This document shows, in pieces, positions 1 to 5,930 of a DNA stretch of 9,945 nucleotides. A program made the position numbers and the translations under genes. Position 1 is the first letter of the stretch; the number at the start of each line of letters is the position of its first letter. Below the pieces are notes generated by a model. That model ran no database searches, had not been told where the DNA came from, and worked only from the letters and a program-made list of their open reading frames with translations. Origin of the DNA: Chloroflexota bacterium (GTDB lineage: Bacteria; Chloroflexota; Dehalococcoidia; SM23-28-2; RBG-16-64-32); contig JADFRV010000068.1 of assembly GCA_022561095.1 (NCBI GenBank), positions 1 to 9,945 of the forward strand, given 5' to 3'.

Positions 1-200
1 GCCAGGGGTCTCCGCACCGGCCCGTACAGCGCCTCGAGCCCGGGGTGGTTGCCGCCGACCCCGGTGTCGATCAGTACGATCCCCTCCGGGTGGGAAATGA
101 CAAAGCAGTACACGGGGCAGAGCTGCCCCTCCAGCGGCGTTCCCCCGGGCAGCGTGACGTCCGCCATGTGCAACGGCTTGATGTCCGCGAGCGATAGCAA
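1..200 (-). CDS. Metallo-beta-lactamase-fold hydrolase, N-terminal part (runs off window)
   Basis: Only the first ~66 residues lie inside the window; the gene leaves at position 1. The visible translation has the two-strand opening of MBL-fold hydrolases: a strand with CPVYCFVISHPEG followed by IVLIDTGVGGNHPG, where the Asp of the VLIDTG motif is the hallmark of the first MBL motif. The metal-binding HxHxDH motif lies beyond the edge, so the enzyme activity cannot be read. The N-terminal style (PLHMADVTLPGG) recalls the lactonase-like MBL subgroup, which is family knowledge and not proof of substrate. The start is uncertain: a TTG at 198-200 gives the best N-terminus, and an ATG at 165-167 is the alternative; neither has a clear Shine-Dalgarno. 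It begins 16 bp after the ligase stop on the same strand, so it probably belongs to the same operon and may be translated by reinitiation. Confidence 0.72.
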   Translation of the reverse strand, partial: MLSLADIKPLHMADVTLPGGTPLEGQLCPVYCFVISHPEGIVLIDTGVGGNHPGLEALYGPVRRPL

Positions 201-216
201 GGCCGAGTCTTGATCG

Positions 217-1773
217 CTAGCCGTCGCCCTTGGCGCGCTCCTGCTCCACGAGCTCGCGGCGGAGGATCTTGCCCGAGAGCGACTTGGGGATGGCGTCCAC
301 GAACTCCAGTTCGCGCACCTTCTTGTAGGGCGCTACACGCTCCGCGAGCCAGGCCATGATCTCGTCGGCAGGAGCCTCGTCATTGGGCTTGAGGACGACG
401 AACGCCTTGGGGATCTCGCCACCCTCCCGGTCCGGCTTGGGGATGACGGCGGCGTCGGCGACGGCGGGGTGCTCCATGAGCAGCGCCTCCAGCTCCGCGG
501 GCGGCACCTGGTAGCCCTTGTACTTTATGAGTTCCTTCTTGCGGTCGACGATGTAGACATAACCATCCTCATCGAACTGAGCGATGTCGCCGGTACGGAT
601 CCAGCCGTCCTGGGTGATCGTGTCAGCCGTCTCTTCGGGGCGGTTCCAGTAGCCGCGCATGATCTGGGGCCCGTGGATGAGGAGCTCACCGGTCTCGCCG
701 ACGCCCAGCTCGCGGTCGTCCTCCAGGGAGACGATCTTCTCGATGGTGTCGGCGATAGGGGGGCCGACGGCGGCGTCTTTGACGCGGTGGAGGGGGCTGA
801 CGTTGGTGACGGGGCTGGTCTCGGTCATGCCGTAGCCCTGAAGGACAGTGCACCCGAGGGCGCGACCGCCCTGCTGGGCCACCTCCGGGGGCAGCGGCGC
901 AGCGCCGCTGAAGGCGAACTGGAGGCTGGAGCGGTCGTAGCGGTCGATCTCCGTGACGTTGGCCAGGGCGAGGAGGGCCGGCGGAGCGACGAACAGGTTG
1001 GTGATTCGGTGCCGCTGGATCAGGTCCAGGCAGAGGGCGGGGTCGAAGCGAGACATGACGACCTGGGTGGCGCCGATGGCGAAGCCGCAGGCCATGAGCA
1101 CGGTCATGCCGTAGATGTGGAAGAAGGGGAGGAAGTCCAGGAGGACGGCATAGCTATCGGTGAGGCCGGTGGCCAGGGTCTGGCGCACGTTTGAGGTGAG
1201 GTTGTAGTGGGTTAGCATGACGCCCTTGGGCAGGCCGGTGGTGCCGCTGGAGTAGGGTAGGGCGGCGAGGTCGACGTCAGGGTTGAGGTTCACGGGCTGC
1301 GGCTCCGGAGGCGCCTCAGCGCTCAGATTCCAGACGTCCTCAATGGCGTGGATGTGTCGGAGAGTGGGGAGATGCTCGCGGATGGACTGGACCTGGGGCA
1401 GGAGTTGGCGCATGGCGAAGACGGTTGAGGCCTCACAGTCCTCCATCTGGTGCAGGATCTCGCGCTCCTTGTACAGGGGGCTGAGGGTGGTGACAACGCC
1501 GCCGGCGAACAGGGTGCCGTAGAAGGCGACGAAGTACTCGGGGGCGTTGGCTGAGAGGATGGCGACGCGGTCGCCTTTCTGAAGGCCGTTGTCCTGGAGG
1601 AAGCGCCCCAGGCGGCGGGAGGCCTCCCAGACGTGGCCGAATGTGTATTCCGGACCCTCGGCGGCGATGAAGGCCGGCTTCTCCTGGAAGCGGCGGGCGG
1701 AGGGCTCCATTAGGTCAGTCAGGCTGATATGGGGATACGGCTCGAGACTGAACCAGGGGCTATGGACGATCAT
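217..1773 (-). CDS. 4-coumarate-CoA-ligase-like acyl-CoA ligase (AMP-forming)
   Basis: A 518-residue member of the ANL superfamily, which activates a carboxylic acid with ATP to an acyl-adenylate and then transfers it to coenzyme A in the cytoplasm. All core motifs are present: the phosphate loop YSSGTTGLPKGVMLTH (residues 174-189), LQGYGMTETSP (311-321), the hinge region GELLIHG (362-368), TGD (394-396), RKKELIKYKGYQV (411-423) and the C-terminal catalytic Lys502 in SGKILRREL. Length and motif wording match the 4-coumarate:CoA ligase/medium-to-long-chain acyl ligase branch; the acid substrate cannot be told from sequence by eye. The ATG at 1771-1773 has a strong Shine-Dalgarno (AAGGAGAGG) lying inside the end of the flavodoxin-like gene, and the two genes overlap as ATGA, so translation is probably coupled. 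The MBL-fold gene follows after 16 bp. The family name is secure; the specific role (fatty or aromatic acid catabolism) is inferred. Confidence 0.93.
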   Translation of the reverse strand: MIVHSPWFSLEPYPHISLTDLMEPSARRFQEKPAFIAAEGPEYTFGHVWEASRRLGRFLQDNGLQKGDRVAILSANAPEYFVAFYGTLFAGGVVTTLSPLYKEREILHQMEDCEASTVFAMRQLLPQVQSIREHLPTLRHIHAIEDVWNLSAEAPPEPQPVNLNPDVDLAALPYSSGTTGLPKGVMLTHYNLTSNVRQTLATGLTDSYAVLLDFLPFFHIYGMTVLMACGFAIGATQVVMSRFDPALCLDLIQRHRITNLFVAPPALLALANVTEIDRYDRSSLQFAFSGAAPLPPEVAQQGGRALGCTVLQGYGMTETSPVTNVSPLHRVKDAAVGPPIADTIEKIVSLEDDRELGVGETGELLIHGPQIMRGYWNRPEETADTITQDGWIRTGDIAQFDEDGYVYIVDRKKELIKYKGYQVPPAELEALLMEHPAVADAAVIPKPDREGGEIPKAFVVLKPNDEAPADEIMAWLAERVAPYKKVRELEFVDAIPKSLSGKILRRELVEQERAKGDG

Positions 1774-2291
1774 GATACCTCTCCTTTCTCAGGGAACAGG
1801 CGTTGAGTGAGGTCGGCGACGCGGCGGCCCAGCTCTCGCGCCTGGGCGCGGTCGTCCTCCGTGACCTCGCCGTGGGCGGTGGCGCCGTAGTAGGAGCCGG
1901 AGCGGCGCATCCGGTCGGACCAGGGGAGGCCGATGACGAGCATGCCGTGGGCGAACAGGAGGTGGAGGAGCTGTAGGAGGGTCGCCTCCGTGCCGCCGGA
2001 GCGTGACCAGCCGGCGGTGAAGGCGGCGCCGACCTTGCCGGCCAGTTCGCCGGTCTCCCACAGGTCGCCGGAGTGGTCCATCCAGTCCTTGAGCTTACCG
2101 GTCATGCCGCTCCAGTTGGGTGATCCCAGGATTAGCGCATCGCACCGCTTGAGCTCGTCGATGCCGGCGTCGTCCAGGCGGCGGTGGCTAAGGGTGACGC
2201 CTGCGACGGAGCGCACACCTTCGGCGACTGCGTCAGCAAGCTGCTCGGTCAAGCCGCCGCGGGAGTCGAAGAGGAGGAGGACGGTGGCCAA
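1770..2291 (-). CDS. Flavodoxin/WrbA-like FMN-binding oxidoreductase
   Basis: A 173-residue flavodoxin-fold protein, probably an FMN-dependent quinone or flavin reductase of the NADPH-dependent-reductase/WrbA group. Visible signs are the N-terminal beta strand plus phosphate loop VLLLFDSRGGLTEQLA (residues 4-19; the usual S/T-x-T-G-x-T reads S-R-G-G-L-T here), the strand and FMN loop DALILGSPNWSGMTGKLKDWMD (51-72, seen in two parts), and the third loop GAAFTAGWSRSGGTE (88-102) that contacts the isoalloxazine in this family. The start is TTG (2289-2291): an in-frame TAG lies 12 bases upstream, so no ATG or GTG option exists there. There is no Shine-Dalgarno. The start is only 17 bp after the stop of the preceding gene, which suggests reinitiation. 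It overlaps the ligase gene by 4 bases (ATGA). What the flavoprotein reduces in this operon is not readable. Confidence 0.85.
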   Translation of the reverse strand: MATVLLLFDSRGGLTEQLADAVAEGVRSVAGVTLSHRRLDDAGIDELKRCDALILGSPNWSGMTGKLKDWMDHSGDLWETGELAGKVGAAFTAGWSRSGGTEATLLQLLHLLFAHGMLVIGLPWSDRMRRSGSYYGATAHGEVTEDDRAQARELGRRVADLTQRLFPEKGEVS

Positions 2292-2308
2292 GATGAGGAG
2301 CTAGCCGG

Positions 2309-2854
2309 CTAGTCTCCCAGCAGCGATGTGTAGCCGGCAGCGACGACCTCTTCGACGTACTCGGAACGCCAGCCGGGGTTGAGTACGGCGATGCGGCGCT
2401 CGCGGAGCCAGGCGTGCACCTTGAGGTACTGCTCCTCGACATAACGGCGCCAGGCGTCCTCCTCTTCGAACAGGTCCGGCTCCACCTCATCCAGCCGCTT
2501 GTCCATCTCTTGGGGATCGACGTCGAGGTCCTCACGCCAGTAATCGGCGATGTAGTCGAGCGACTCGTCAAGGCTGCGACGACACTCCTCCATGAGAGCG
2601 AGCATGAACCCTTGCTCATCGACGGGGCGTGCGCGGAGGCGCGTCTCGGTCGCGCAGGAAGGGCAGAGAAGGACGAACTTGCGGGTATCGCAGTTGTCGC
2701 GCTTGGTGCAACCATCGCAGAGGGGAGCCCACTGGGCGGCTTCCGCGGTGCGCAGGTAGCCGATCATGACCTCGTCTACGAGAGTGCCGCAGCGGGGGCA
2801 GGAGAGCTTGCTGGCGAGAATGTCGTTGATCGCCCGTTGCCAGTCGATCTGCAT
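2309..2854 (-). CDS. Uncharacterized Cys-rich (probably zinc-binding) protein
   Basis: I do not recognise a named family for this 181-residue protein. Its N-terminal third carries seven cysteines in zinc-ribbon-like pairs: C19-x2-C22 (LSCPRCG), C46-x2-C49 (LCDGC), C55, and C64-x2-C67 (LCPSC), so one or two structural zinc sites are likely. The remaining ~110 residues are strongly acidic and helical in appearance, rich in Glu, Asp, Trp and Tyr, without membrane segments or signal peptide, so a cytoplasmic protein is expected. The ATG at 2852-2854 is the first usable start because an in-frame TAG sits 6 bases upstream, but no Shine-Dalgarno precedes it. It is the first gene of the operon with the flavodoxin-like gene and the acyl-CoA ligase. 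A partner, adaptor or regulator of that pathway is possible but purely inferred. Confidence 0.75.
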   Translation of the reverse strand: MQIDWQRAINDILASKLSCPRCGTLVDEVMIGYLRTAEAAQWAPLCDGCTKRDNCDTRKFVLLCPSCATETRLRARPVDEQGFMLALMEECRRSLDESLDYIADYWREDLDVDPQEMDKRLDEVEPDLFEEEDAWRRYVEEQYLKVHAWLRERRIAVLNPGWRSEYVEEVVAAGYTSLLGD

Positions 2855-2904
2855 TTGCGTCTACGGAGGCGAGTCCGCTCCAAGGAACGAGGTGTGTGCT
2901 CCCG

Positions 2905-2921
2905 CCTGCCCGGCGGGCAGG
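2905..2921 (-). promoter_or_regulatory. Leader palindrome with alternative hairpins
   Basis: In the transcribed (minus) sense the leader contains CCTGCCC-GCC-GGGCAGG, a perfect 7-bp stem with a 3-nt loop. The stretch 2901-2917 can instead fold as CCCGCC-GGGCA-GGCGGG, a 6-bp stem with a 5-nt loop that shares bases with the first, so only one can form at a time. It lies a few bases downstream of the predicted transcription start and ~50 bases before the start codon of the Cys-rich gene. No U-tract follows either stem, so it is not a standard intrinsic terminator. It may be a leader control element, a protein-binding palindrome or a copy of a dispersed repeat. Confidence 0.5.
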
Positions 2922-2933
2922 TCGGTAAGCAAC

Positions 2934-2961
2934 ATGATAGCCGCTTTGTCAGGTCTGTCAA
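2934..2961 (-). promoter_or_regulatory. Sigma70-type promoter of the Cys-rich/flavodoxin/ligase operon
   Basis: On the minus strand a perfect -35 box TTGACA (2961-2956) is separated by 16 bp from a -10 box TATCAT (2939-2934; 5 of 6 matches to consensus). Transcription would start near 2927, giving a leader of about 73 nt in front of the Cys-rich gene at 2854. The -35 box overlaps the stop codon of the queD-like gene upstream, so this promoter makes the downstream operon independent of it. Confidence 0.65.
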
Positions 2962-3446
2962 CCGTCGGGATTGAGGGTAAGGGTGAAGGAGGCGGACTGG
3001 CCCGGGGCCTCCTCCACCGTAACGGTGAGGGAGGAGAGGTTCGTCGCACCACGGGCCCCGATCTCGTCCGCGAGGCGGCCAGCGAGCCACTCCGCCAGGC
3101 GCTCGGCGGTGGAGTTGTCGATGGGGAGGGCGCGGACCTCCGCCTCTGGGATGACATAACGTCGGTCACCGAACGTGATCGTGTAGTGGCCGTCGCTGTG
3201 GGTCACGGCTAGGTTATGGTTCTCTGTAGGGAGGAGGAAGGCGTGGTCGAGCTCCCGACAGATGCCGGCGAGGAGGCGGCGCAGCTCGACGAAGTCGAAC
3301 AGCCAGGAGTCGGGCGTTAGGTCACCCTCGAGCTGGGCGGCGACGGCGTAGTTGTGGCCGTGGAGAGGCTCGCACTTGCCAGCGAAGGTCGTGAAGTGAG
3401 CGGCGGCGAAGCGGAGCTGGGGGCCGGAGACGTTGATGCGCCTCAT
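2958..3446 (-). CDS. queD: 6-pyruvoyl-tetrahydropterin synthase/QueD-like protein
   Basis: A 162-residue T-fold enzyme of the PTPS/QueD family, which converts 7,8-dihydroneopterin triphosphate to 6-carboxy-tetrahydropterin (queuosine and other deazapurine pathways) or to 6-pyruvoyl-tetrahydropterin. Zinc ligands His17 (FAAAHF), His29 and His31 and the catalytic Cys25 are in the family spacing (CEPLHGHNY, 25-33). Asp67-His68 (LDHAFLL) and Glu145 near the C-terminus (TVTVEEAPG) also fit. It is longer than the usual 120-140 residues because of a segment around residues 74-106 between the DHAFLL and PIDNSTAERLAEW motifs. No Shine-Dalgarno precedes the ATG at 3444-3446: the minus-strand leader there is pyrimidine-rich (CCTCCTCC). 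No other queuosine genes are in the window, so the symbol rests on family membership alone; QueD versus PTPS cannot be settled by eye. Confidence 0.87.
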   Translation of the reverse strand: MRRINVSGPQLRFAAAHFTTFAGKCEPLHGHNYAVAAQLEGDLTPDSWLFDFVELRRLLAGICRELDHAFLLPTENHNLAVTHSDGHYTITFGDRRYVIPEAEVRALPIDNSTAERLAEWLAGRLADEIGARGATNLSSLTVTVEEAPGQSASFTLTLNPDG

Positions 3447-3785
3447 GAAGGAGGAGGCTGGAGGTGCCGGGCCCCGGCAGGGGAGCGGCGAGAGGAGTAA
3501 TTAAGGTTCGCACTATATATGTTAGGTAAAGTCTCAAACCTGGAGAAGCCGTTTAACGACCCAGTCCTTGCGTCCAAGCCGGAGATCATCGCTGGGCAAT
3601 CCAGACGGCGGTGACAGGCGTAAATTGCCAGTGGTGCGGAGGCGATGCTAGACTAGACGTAGTCCGACTCACGGGGGACAGATTAGCAGGGATTGGGGCG
3701 CTTGACCACCGCGAATGTTGAGGATAAACGTACCCAGCGAGAGATGGGCTGTTATGTCAATGCCGAGCATGAGGTGAGTTAACGT
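3447..3785. other. 339-bp divergent intergenic region between queD-like gene and S41 protease
   Basis: No convincing ORF is seen. It holds a perfect GC palindrome at 3465-3479 (TGCCGGG-C-CCCGGCA), which in the queD direction would form a strong hairpin about 19 bases before the start codon. An A+T-rich island at 3498-3538 includes minus-strand TATAGT (3517-3512) and TTGAGA (3537-3532), but only 14 bp apart, so a queD promoter there is doubtful. The plus-strand promoter for the protease is listed separately. Another plus-strand candidate is TTGACC (3702-3707) followed 15 bp later by GATAAA (3723-3728). Confidence 0.5.
3625..3654 (+). promoter_or_regulatory. Candidate promoter for the S41 protease gene
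   Basis: TTGCCA (3625-3630, 5 of 6 to the -35 consensus), an 18-bp spacer, then TAGACT (3649-3654, 4 of 6 to the -10 consensus). Transcription would begin near 3661, leaving a leader of about 125 nt. A second candidate lies closer to the gene (TTGACC at 3702), so the assignment is tentative. Confidence 0.4.
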
Positions 3786-5015
3786 ATGTGGAAGGCGATG
3801 AAGTGGAGTATGTTGTCGCTGGGCGTGGCGCTGGCCATCGCCCTGTCCGGCGTTATCGGCTACACGCTGGGTGACAGTGGAGACGGCGCTGGCACCACAA
3901 CCGTACAGATAACGGACGAGATCGGCTTCGGCATCCTGGAGGAGATATACGCCATCCTGGAGGAGGACTTCGTAAATCCGGAGGCGCTGGACCCTGAGCT
4001 CCTGAAGCTGGGCGCTATCAACGGTATTCTGCAGGCGCTTGGCGACCCGCACACCGTATACATCGATCCAGAGTCCTACGAGCTGGGGATCGACGTAATC
4101 TCAGGGACGTTTCAGGGGATAGGCGCTCAGGTGGAGCAGGACCCGGTCACGGGCGCAATCGTGATCGTGACGCCATTCCGAGACTCACCTGCGGAGAATG
4201 CCGGCGTACGCGCGGGCGACATCGTTCGCACGGTGGACGGAGAGTCGACCGATGGCTGGACGGTGGCCCAGGCGGTGAGGAGCATCCGCGGGCCGGAGGG
4301 GACTGAAGTCGCGCTGGGTATCGAGCACGCCGACGGCTCGATAGAGGATGTGTCCATAGTGCGCGGCACGATCGTCATACCCACGGTGTTCACGCCTCCG
4401 ATTGAGGATGAGGCGGGCAACCCGGTCAGCGATCTAGCCTACATTGAACTGCAGCAGTTCACGGACCAGGCCGTGACAGACCTGGGTGAAGAGCTGGAGC
4501 GTGTCGTTAAGGAAGGATATGGCGGCGTCATTCTGGATCTGCGCCGGAACCCCGGCGGCGGCCTGGACGCCACTATCAGGACGGCGGACATGTTCCTGGA
4601 CGATGGCGTCATCATCATAGAGGTGAGCCGTGAGGGCGAGGAGAGTGTGACCAGCGCTAACCCGGGCGGGCCGGCGACGGAGATACCTGTGGTGCTGCTC
4701 GTGGGTCCGGGCTCGGCCAGCGGCTCTGAGGTGCTGGCCTGCGCCTTGCGGGACAACGATCGCGCTACCCTCGTCGGCGAGCAGACGTTCGGCAAGGGCT
4801 CCGTCAATCACCTGCGGGAGCTGTCCGATGACGGCGCGTTGTACGTCACCATCGCCCGTTGGCAGTGCCCGAACGGTGAACAGATAGAGGCGGTGGGAAT
4901 TGAGCCGGATGTGCCGATCGTCTTCACGGAGGAGGATATCGAGGCTGATCGGGACGTCCAGCTGTTCGCTGCCATCGACTACATGCGAGAGAACCTGACA
5001 CGAGCGGCTCCGTAG
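3786..5015 (+). CDS. ctpA: S41-family C-terminal processing protease (CtpA-like)
   Basis: A 409-residue serine protease of family S41A. It has a short basic N-terminus and a hydrophobic segment (residues 8-28) that would export or anchor it, placing the protease outside the membrane. The order is: helical domain with the GDPHTVYIDP signature (86-95), a PDZ domain (about 106-190, with GIGAQV and AGVRAGDIVRTVDG), and the protease core with GGVILDLRRNPGGGL (246-260), the nucleophile motif GSASGSE with Ser312, and the general-base Lys337 in TFGKGSV. The Ser-Lys spacing of 25 is the family's spacing. In the conserved C-terminal strand TPxG the Thr is replaced by Cys361 (WQCPNGEQI). The ATG at 3786 has a Shine-Dalgarno GAGGTGA 8 bases upstream. 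smpB begins 33 bp downstream, so co-transcription is likely. The exact gene name within the Ctp family is a guess; the family is secure. Confidence 0.95.
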   Translation: MWKAMKWSMLSLGVALAIALSGVIGYTLGDSGDGAGTTTVQITDEIGFGILEEIYAILEEDFVNPEALDPELLKLGAINGILQALGDPHTVYIDPESYELGIDVISGTFQGIGAQVEQDPVTGAIVIVTPFRDSPAENAGVRAGDIVRTVDGESTDGWTVAQAVRSIRGPEGTEVALGIEHADGSIEDVSIVRGTIVIPTVFTPPIEDEAGNPVSDLAYIELQQFTDQAVTDLGEELERVVKEGYGGVILDLRRNPGGGLDATIRTADMFLDDGVIIIEVSREGEESVTSANPGGPATEIPVVLLVGPGSASGSEVLACALRDNDRATLVGEQTFGKGSVNHLRELSDDGALYVTIARWQCPNGEQIEAVGIEPDVPIVFTEEDIEADRDVQLFAAIDYMRENLTRAAP

Positions 5016-5030
5016 AGTTATGTAAATCAC

Positions 5031-5044
5031 TCCCCTGGTGGGGG
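5031..5044 (+). promoter_or_regulatory. Small hairpin over the smpB ribosome-binding site
   Basis: CCCC (5032-5035), loop TGGT, GGGG (5040-5043), extended by a T-G wobble pair. The 3' arm is part of the only Shine-Dalgarno-like sequence in front of the GTG start of smpB (GGTGGGGGT at 5037-5045), so folding would mask it. It may lower smpB translation unless ribosomes arriving from the protease gene open it. Confidence 0.35.
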
Positions 5045-5048
5045 TAGC

Positions 5049-5501
5049 GTGGGCGAAAAGACCGTCACGGTCAACCGCAAGGCTCAGCACGATTACCATA
5101 TCGTGCGCACGCTGGAGGCCGGCCTCTCCCTGCGGGGCACGGAGATAAAGTCCATCCGCGAGGGGCGAGTGAGCATCCGCGAGGCCTACGTCCGTCCCGA
5201 TGACGGTGAGGTGTGGCTGGTGGGCGCCCACATAGCGCACTACGCGCCGGCGGGCTCCGCAAACCACGACCCGACAAGGCGGCGACGCCTCCTCCTCCAC
5301 AAGCGCCAGATCGCGGAGCTGAAGCGGGCGGTAGAGTCTGAGGGGGTGACGATAGTGCCCCTGCGCCTGTACTTGAAGGGCGGCCGCGCTAAGCTGGAGA
5401 TAGCTGTTGGCCGCGGTAAGAAGCGTTATGACAAGCGGGCCGCTATCGCCAAGAGAGACGCGGACCGACAGATGCAACGGGCGCTGCGGCGCAAGGCATG
5501 A
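5049..5501 (+). CDS. smpB: SsrA-binding protein SmpB
   Basis: A 150-residue SmpB, the partner that binds the tRNA-like end of tmRNA and delivers it to stalled ribosomes. Family signatures are complete: LRGTEIKSIREGRVSI (28-43), the N-x-D-P-x-R-x-R-x-LLLHK segment starting at Asn71, the VPLRLYLKGGRAKLEIAVGRGKKRYDKR region split around residues 103-130, and a basic C-terminal tail (RQMQRALRRKA) that occupies the mRNA channel. Length is typical. The start is GTG (5049-5051), chosen because it gives the normal N-terminus (GEKTVTVNRKAQHDY). It lies 33 bp after the S41 protease gene and 31 bp before ssrA, the common smpB-ssrA arrangement. The last codons overlap the ssrA promoter region. Confidence 0.97.
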   Translation: MGEKTVTVNRKAQHDYHIVRTLEAGLSLRGTEIKSIREGRVSIREAYVRPDDGEVWLVGAHIAHYAPAGSANHDPTRRRRLLLHKRQIAELKRAVESEGVTIVPLRLYLKGGRAKLEIAVGRGKKRYDKRAAIAKRDADRQMQRALRRKA

Positions 5502-5515
5502 TAGCGCTGGGGGCG

Positions 5516-5524
5516 TGCTATAAT
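5516..5524 (+). promoter_or_regulatory. Extended -10 promoter of ssrA
   Basis: TGC-TATAAT: a perfect -10 hexamer (5519-5524) preceded by the extended -10 dinucleotide TG (5516-5517), ending 8 bases before the mature 5' end of tmRNA at 5533. No good -35 box is found at the expected place, which overlaps the smpB stop codon (GCATGA at 5496-5501), as is common for extended -10 promoters. This gives ssrA its own transcription independent of smpB. Confidence 0.8.
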
Positions 5525-5532
5525 CGAATTGC

Positions 5533-5886
5533 GGGGACGAAAGGGTTCGACAGGGAAGGTTGAGCCCGGACTGCAAGCCGAGGTCGCCATACCCTCGTTA
5601 AACAGGTGGCGAAATATAACTGGCGAAAACCAGTACGCTCTAGCCGCCTAATTTAGGTGGCTACGTTGGGCCCAGGCCTCTTCTCGACGGGCAGGGTCCG
5701 GCGCCGCGAAGTCGAGGTGCGGTTCTCCCGACGCCGATACGGGGGGCCAAAGACCTAATCGGCTGGCCCGTCGGTGACTCCGTCGGTGGAGGTACGGCGG
5801 GCGAGATGCAAACGCCGGCTAAGCTTGTAGATGTCCGTGTGGGTCTTCCTCTGGACGAGGGGTTCAATTCCCCTCCGTCTCCACCA
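5533..5886 (+). ncRNA. ssrA: Transfer-messenger RNA (tmRNA)
   Basis: A 354-nt one-piece tmRNA, which rescues stalled ribosomes and appends a degradation tag. The tRNA-like ends are clear: 5' GGGGACG pairs with 3' CGTCTCC (one G-U), followed by an encoded ACCA end at 5883-5886; the T arm GAGGGG-TTCAATT-CCCCTC lies at 5856-5874. The 5' segment has the usual GGGTTCGACAGG just after the acceptor strand. The tag reading frame is 5622-5651, GGC GAA AAC CAG TAC GCT CTA GCC GCC TAA, giving GENQYALAA. The resume codon is inferred as GGC because U and A stand at -5 and -4 before it, the bases that set the frame in E. coli tmRNA. The tag stop codon sits in a hairpin (5641-5663, 11 bp with one G-U, loop around ATT), as in other tmRNAs. 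I see no convincing intrinsic terminator downstream. Confidence 0.97.
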
Positions 5887-5930
5887 AATTGTAGTCCTGC
5901 GCGCAAGCGTTTCGCTGCCCCAGCCGTGGC

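Noticed and set aside
469..1194. Long plus-strand open frame opposite the acyl-CoA ligase
   Set aside because: The product is a low-complexity shadow (rich in Gly, Val, Asp, Glu, Ala) of the ligase coding strand.
3447..3540. preQ1 riboswitch in front of the queD-like gene
   Set aside because: I could not find the short hairpin plus A-rich tail typical of the class; only a GC palindrome is visible.
4434..5576. Long minus-strand open frame opposite the S41 protease and smpB
   Set aside because: It is antisense to two secure genes and its translation lacks any family motif; long open frames on the opposite strand are expected at this GC content.
5887..5930. Intrinsic terminator for ssrA
   Set aside because: Only a weak AGCG-TTT-CGCT hairpin is present and no T-tract follows it.
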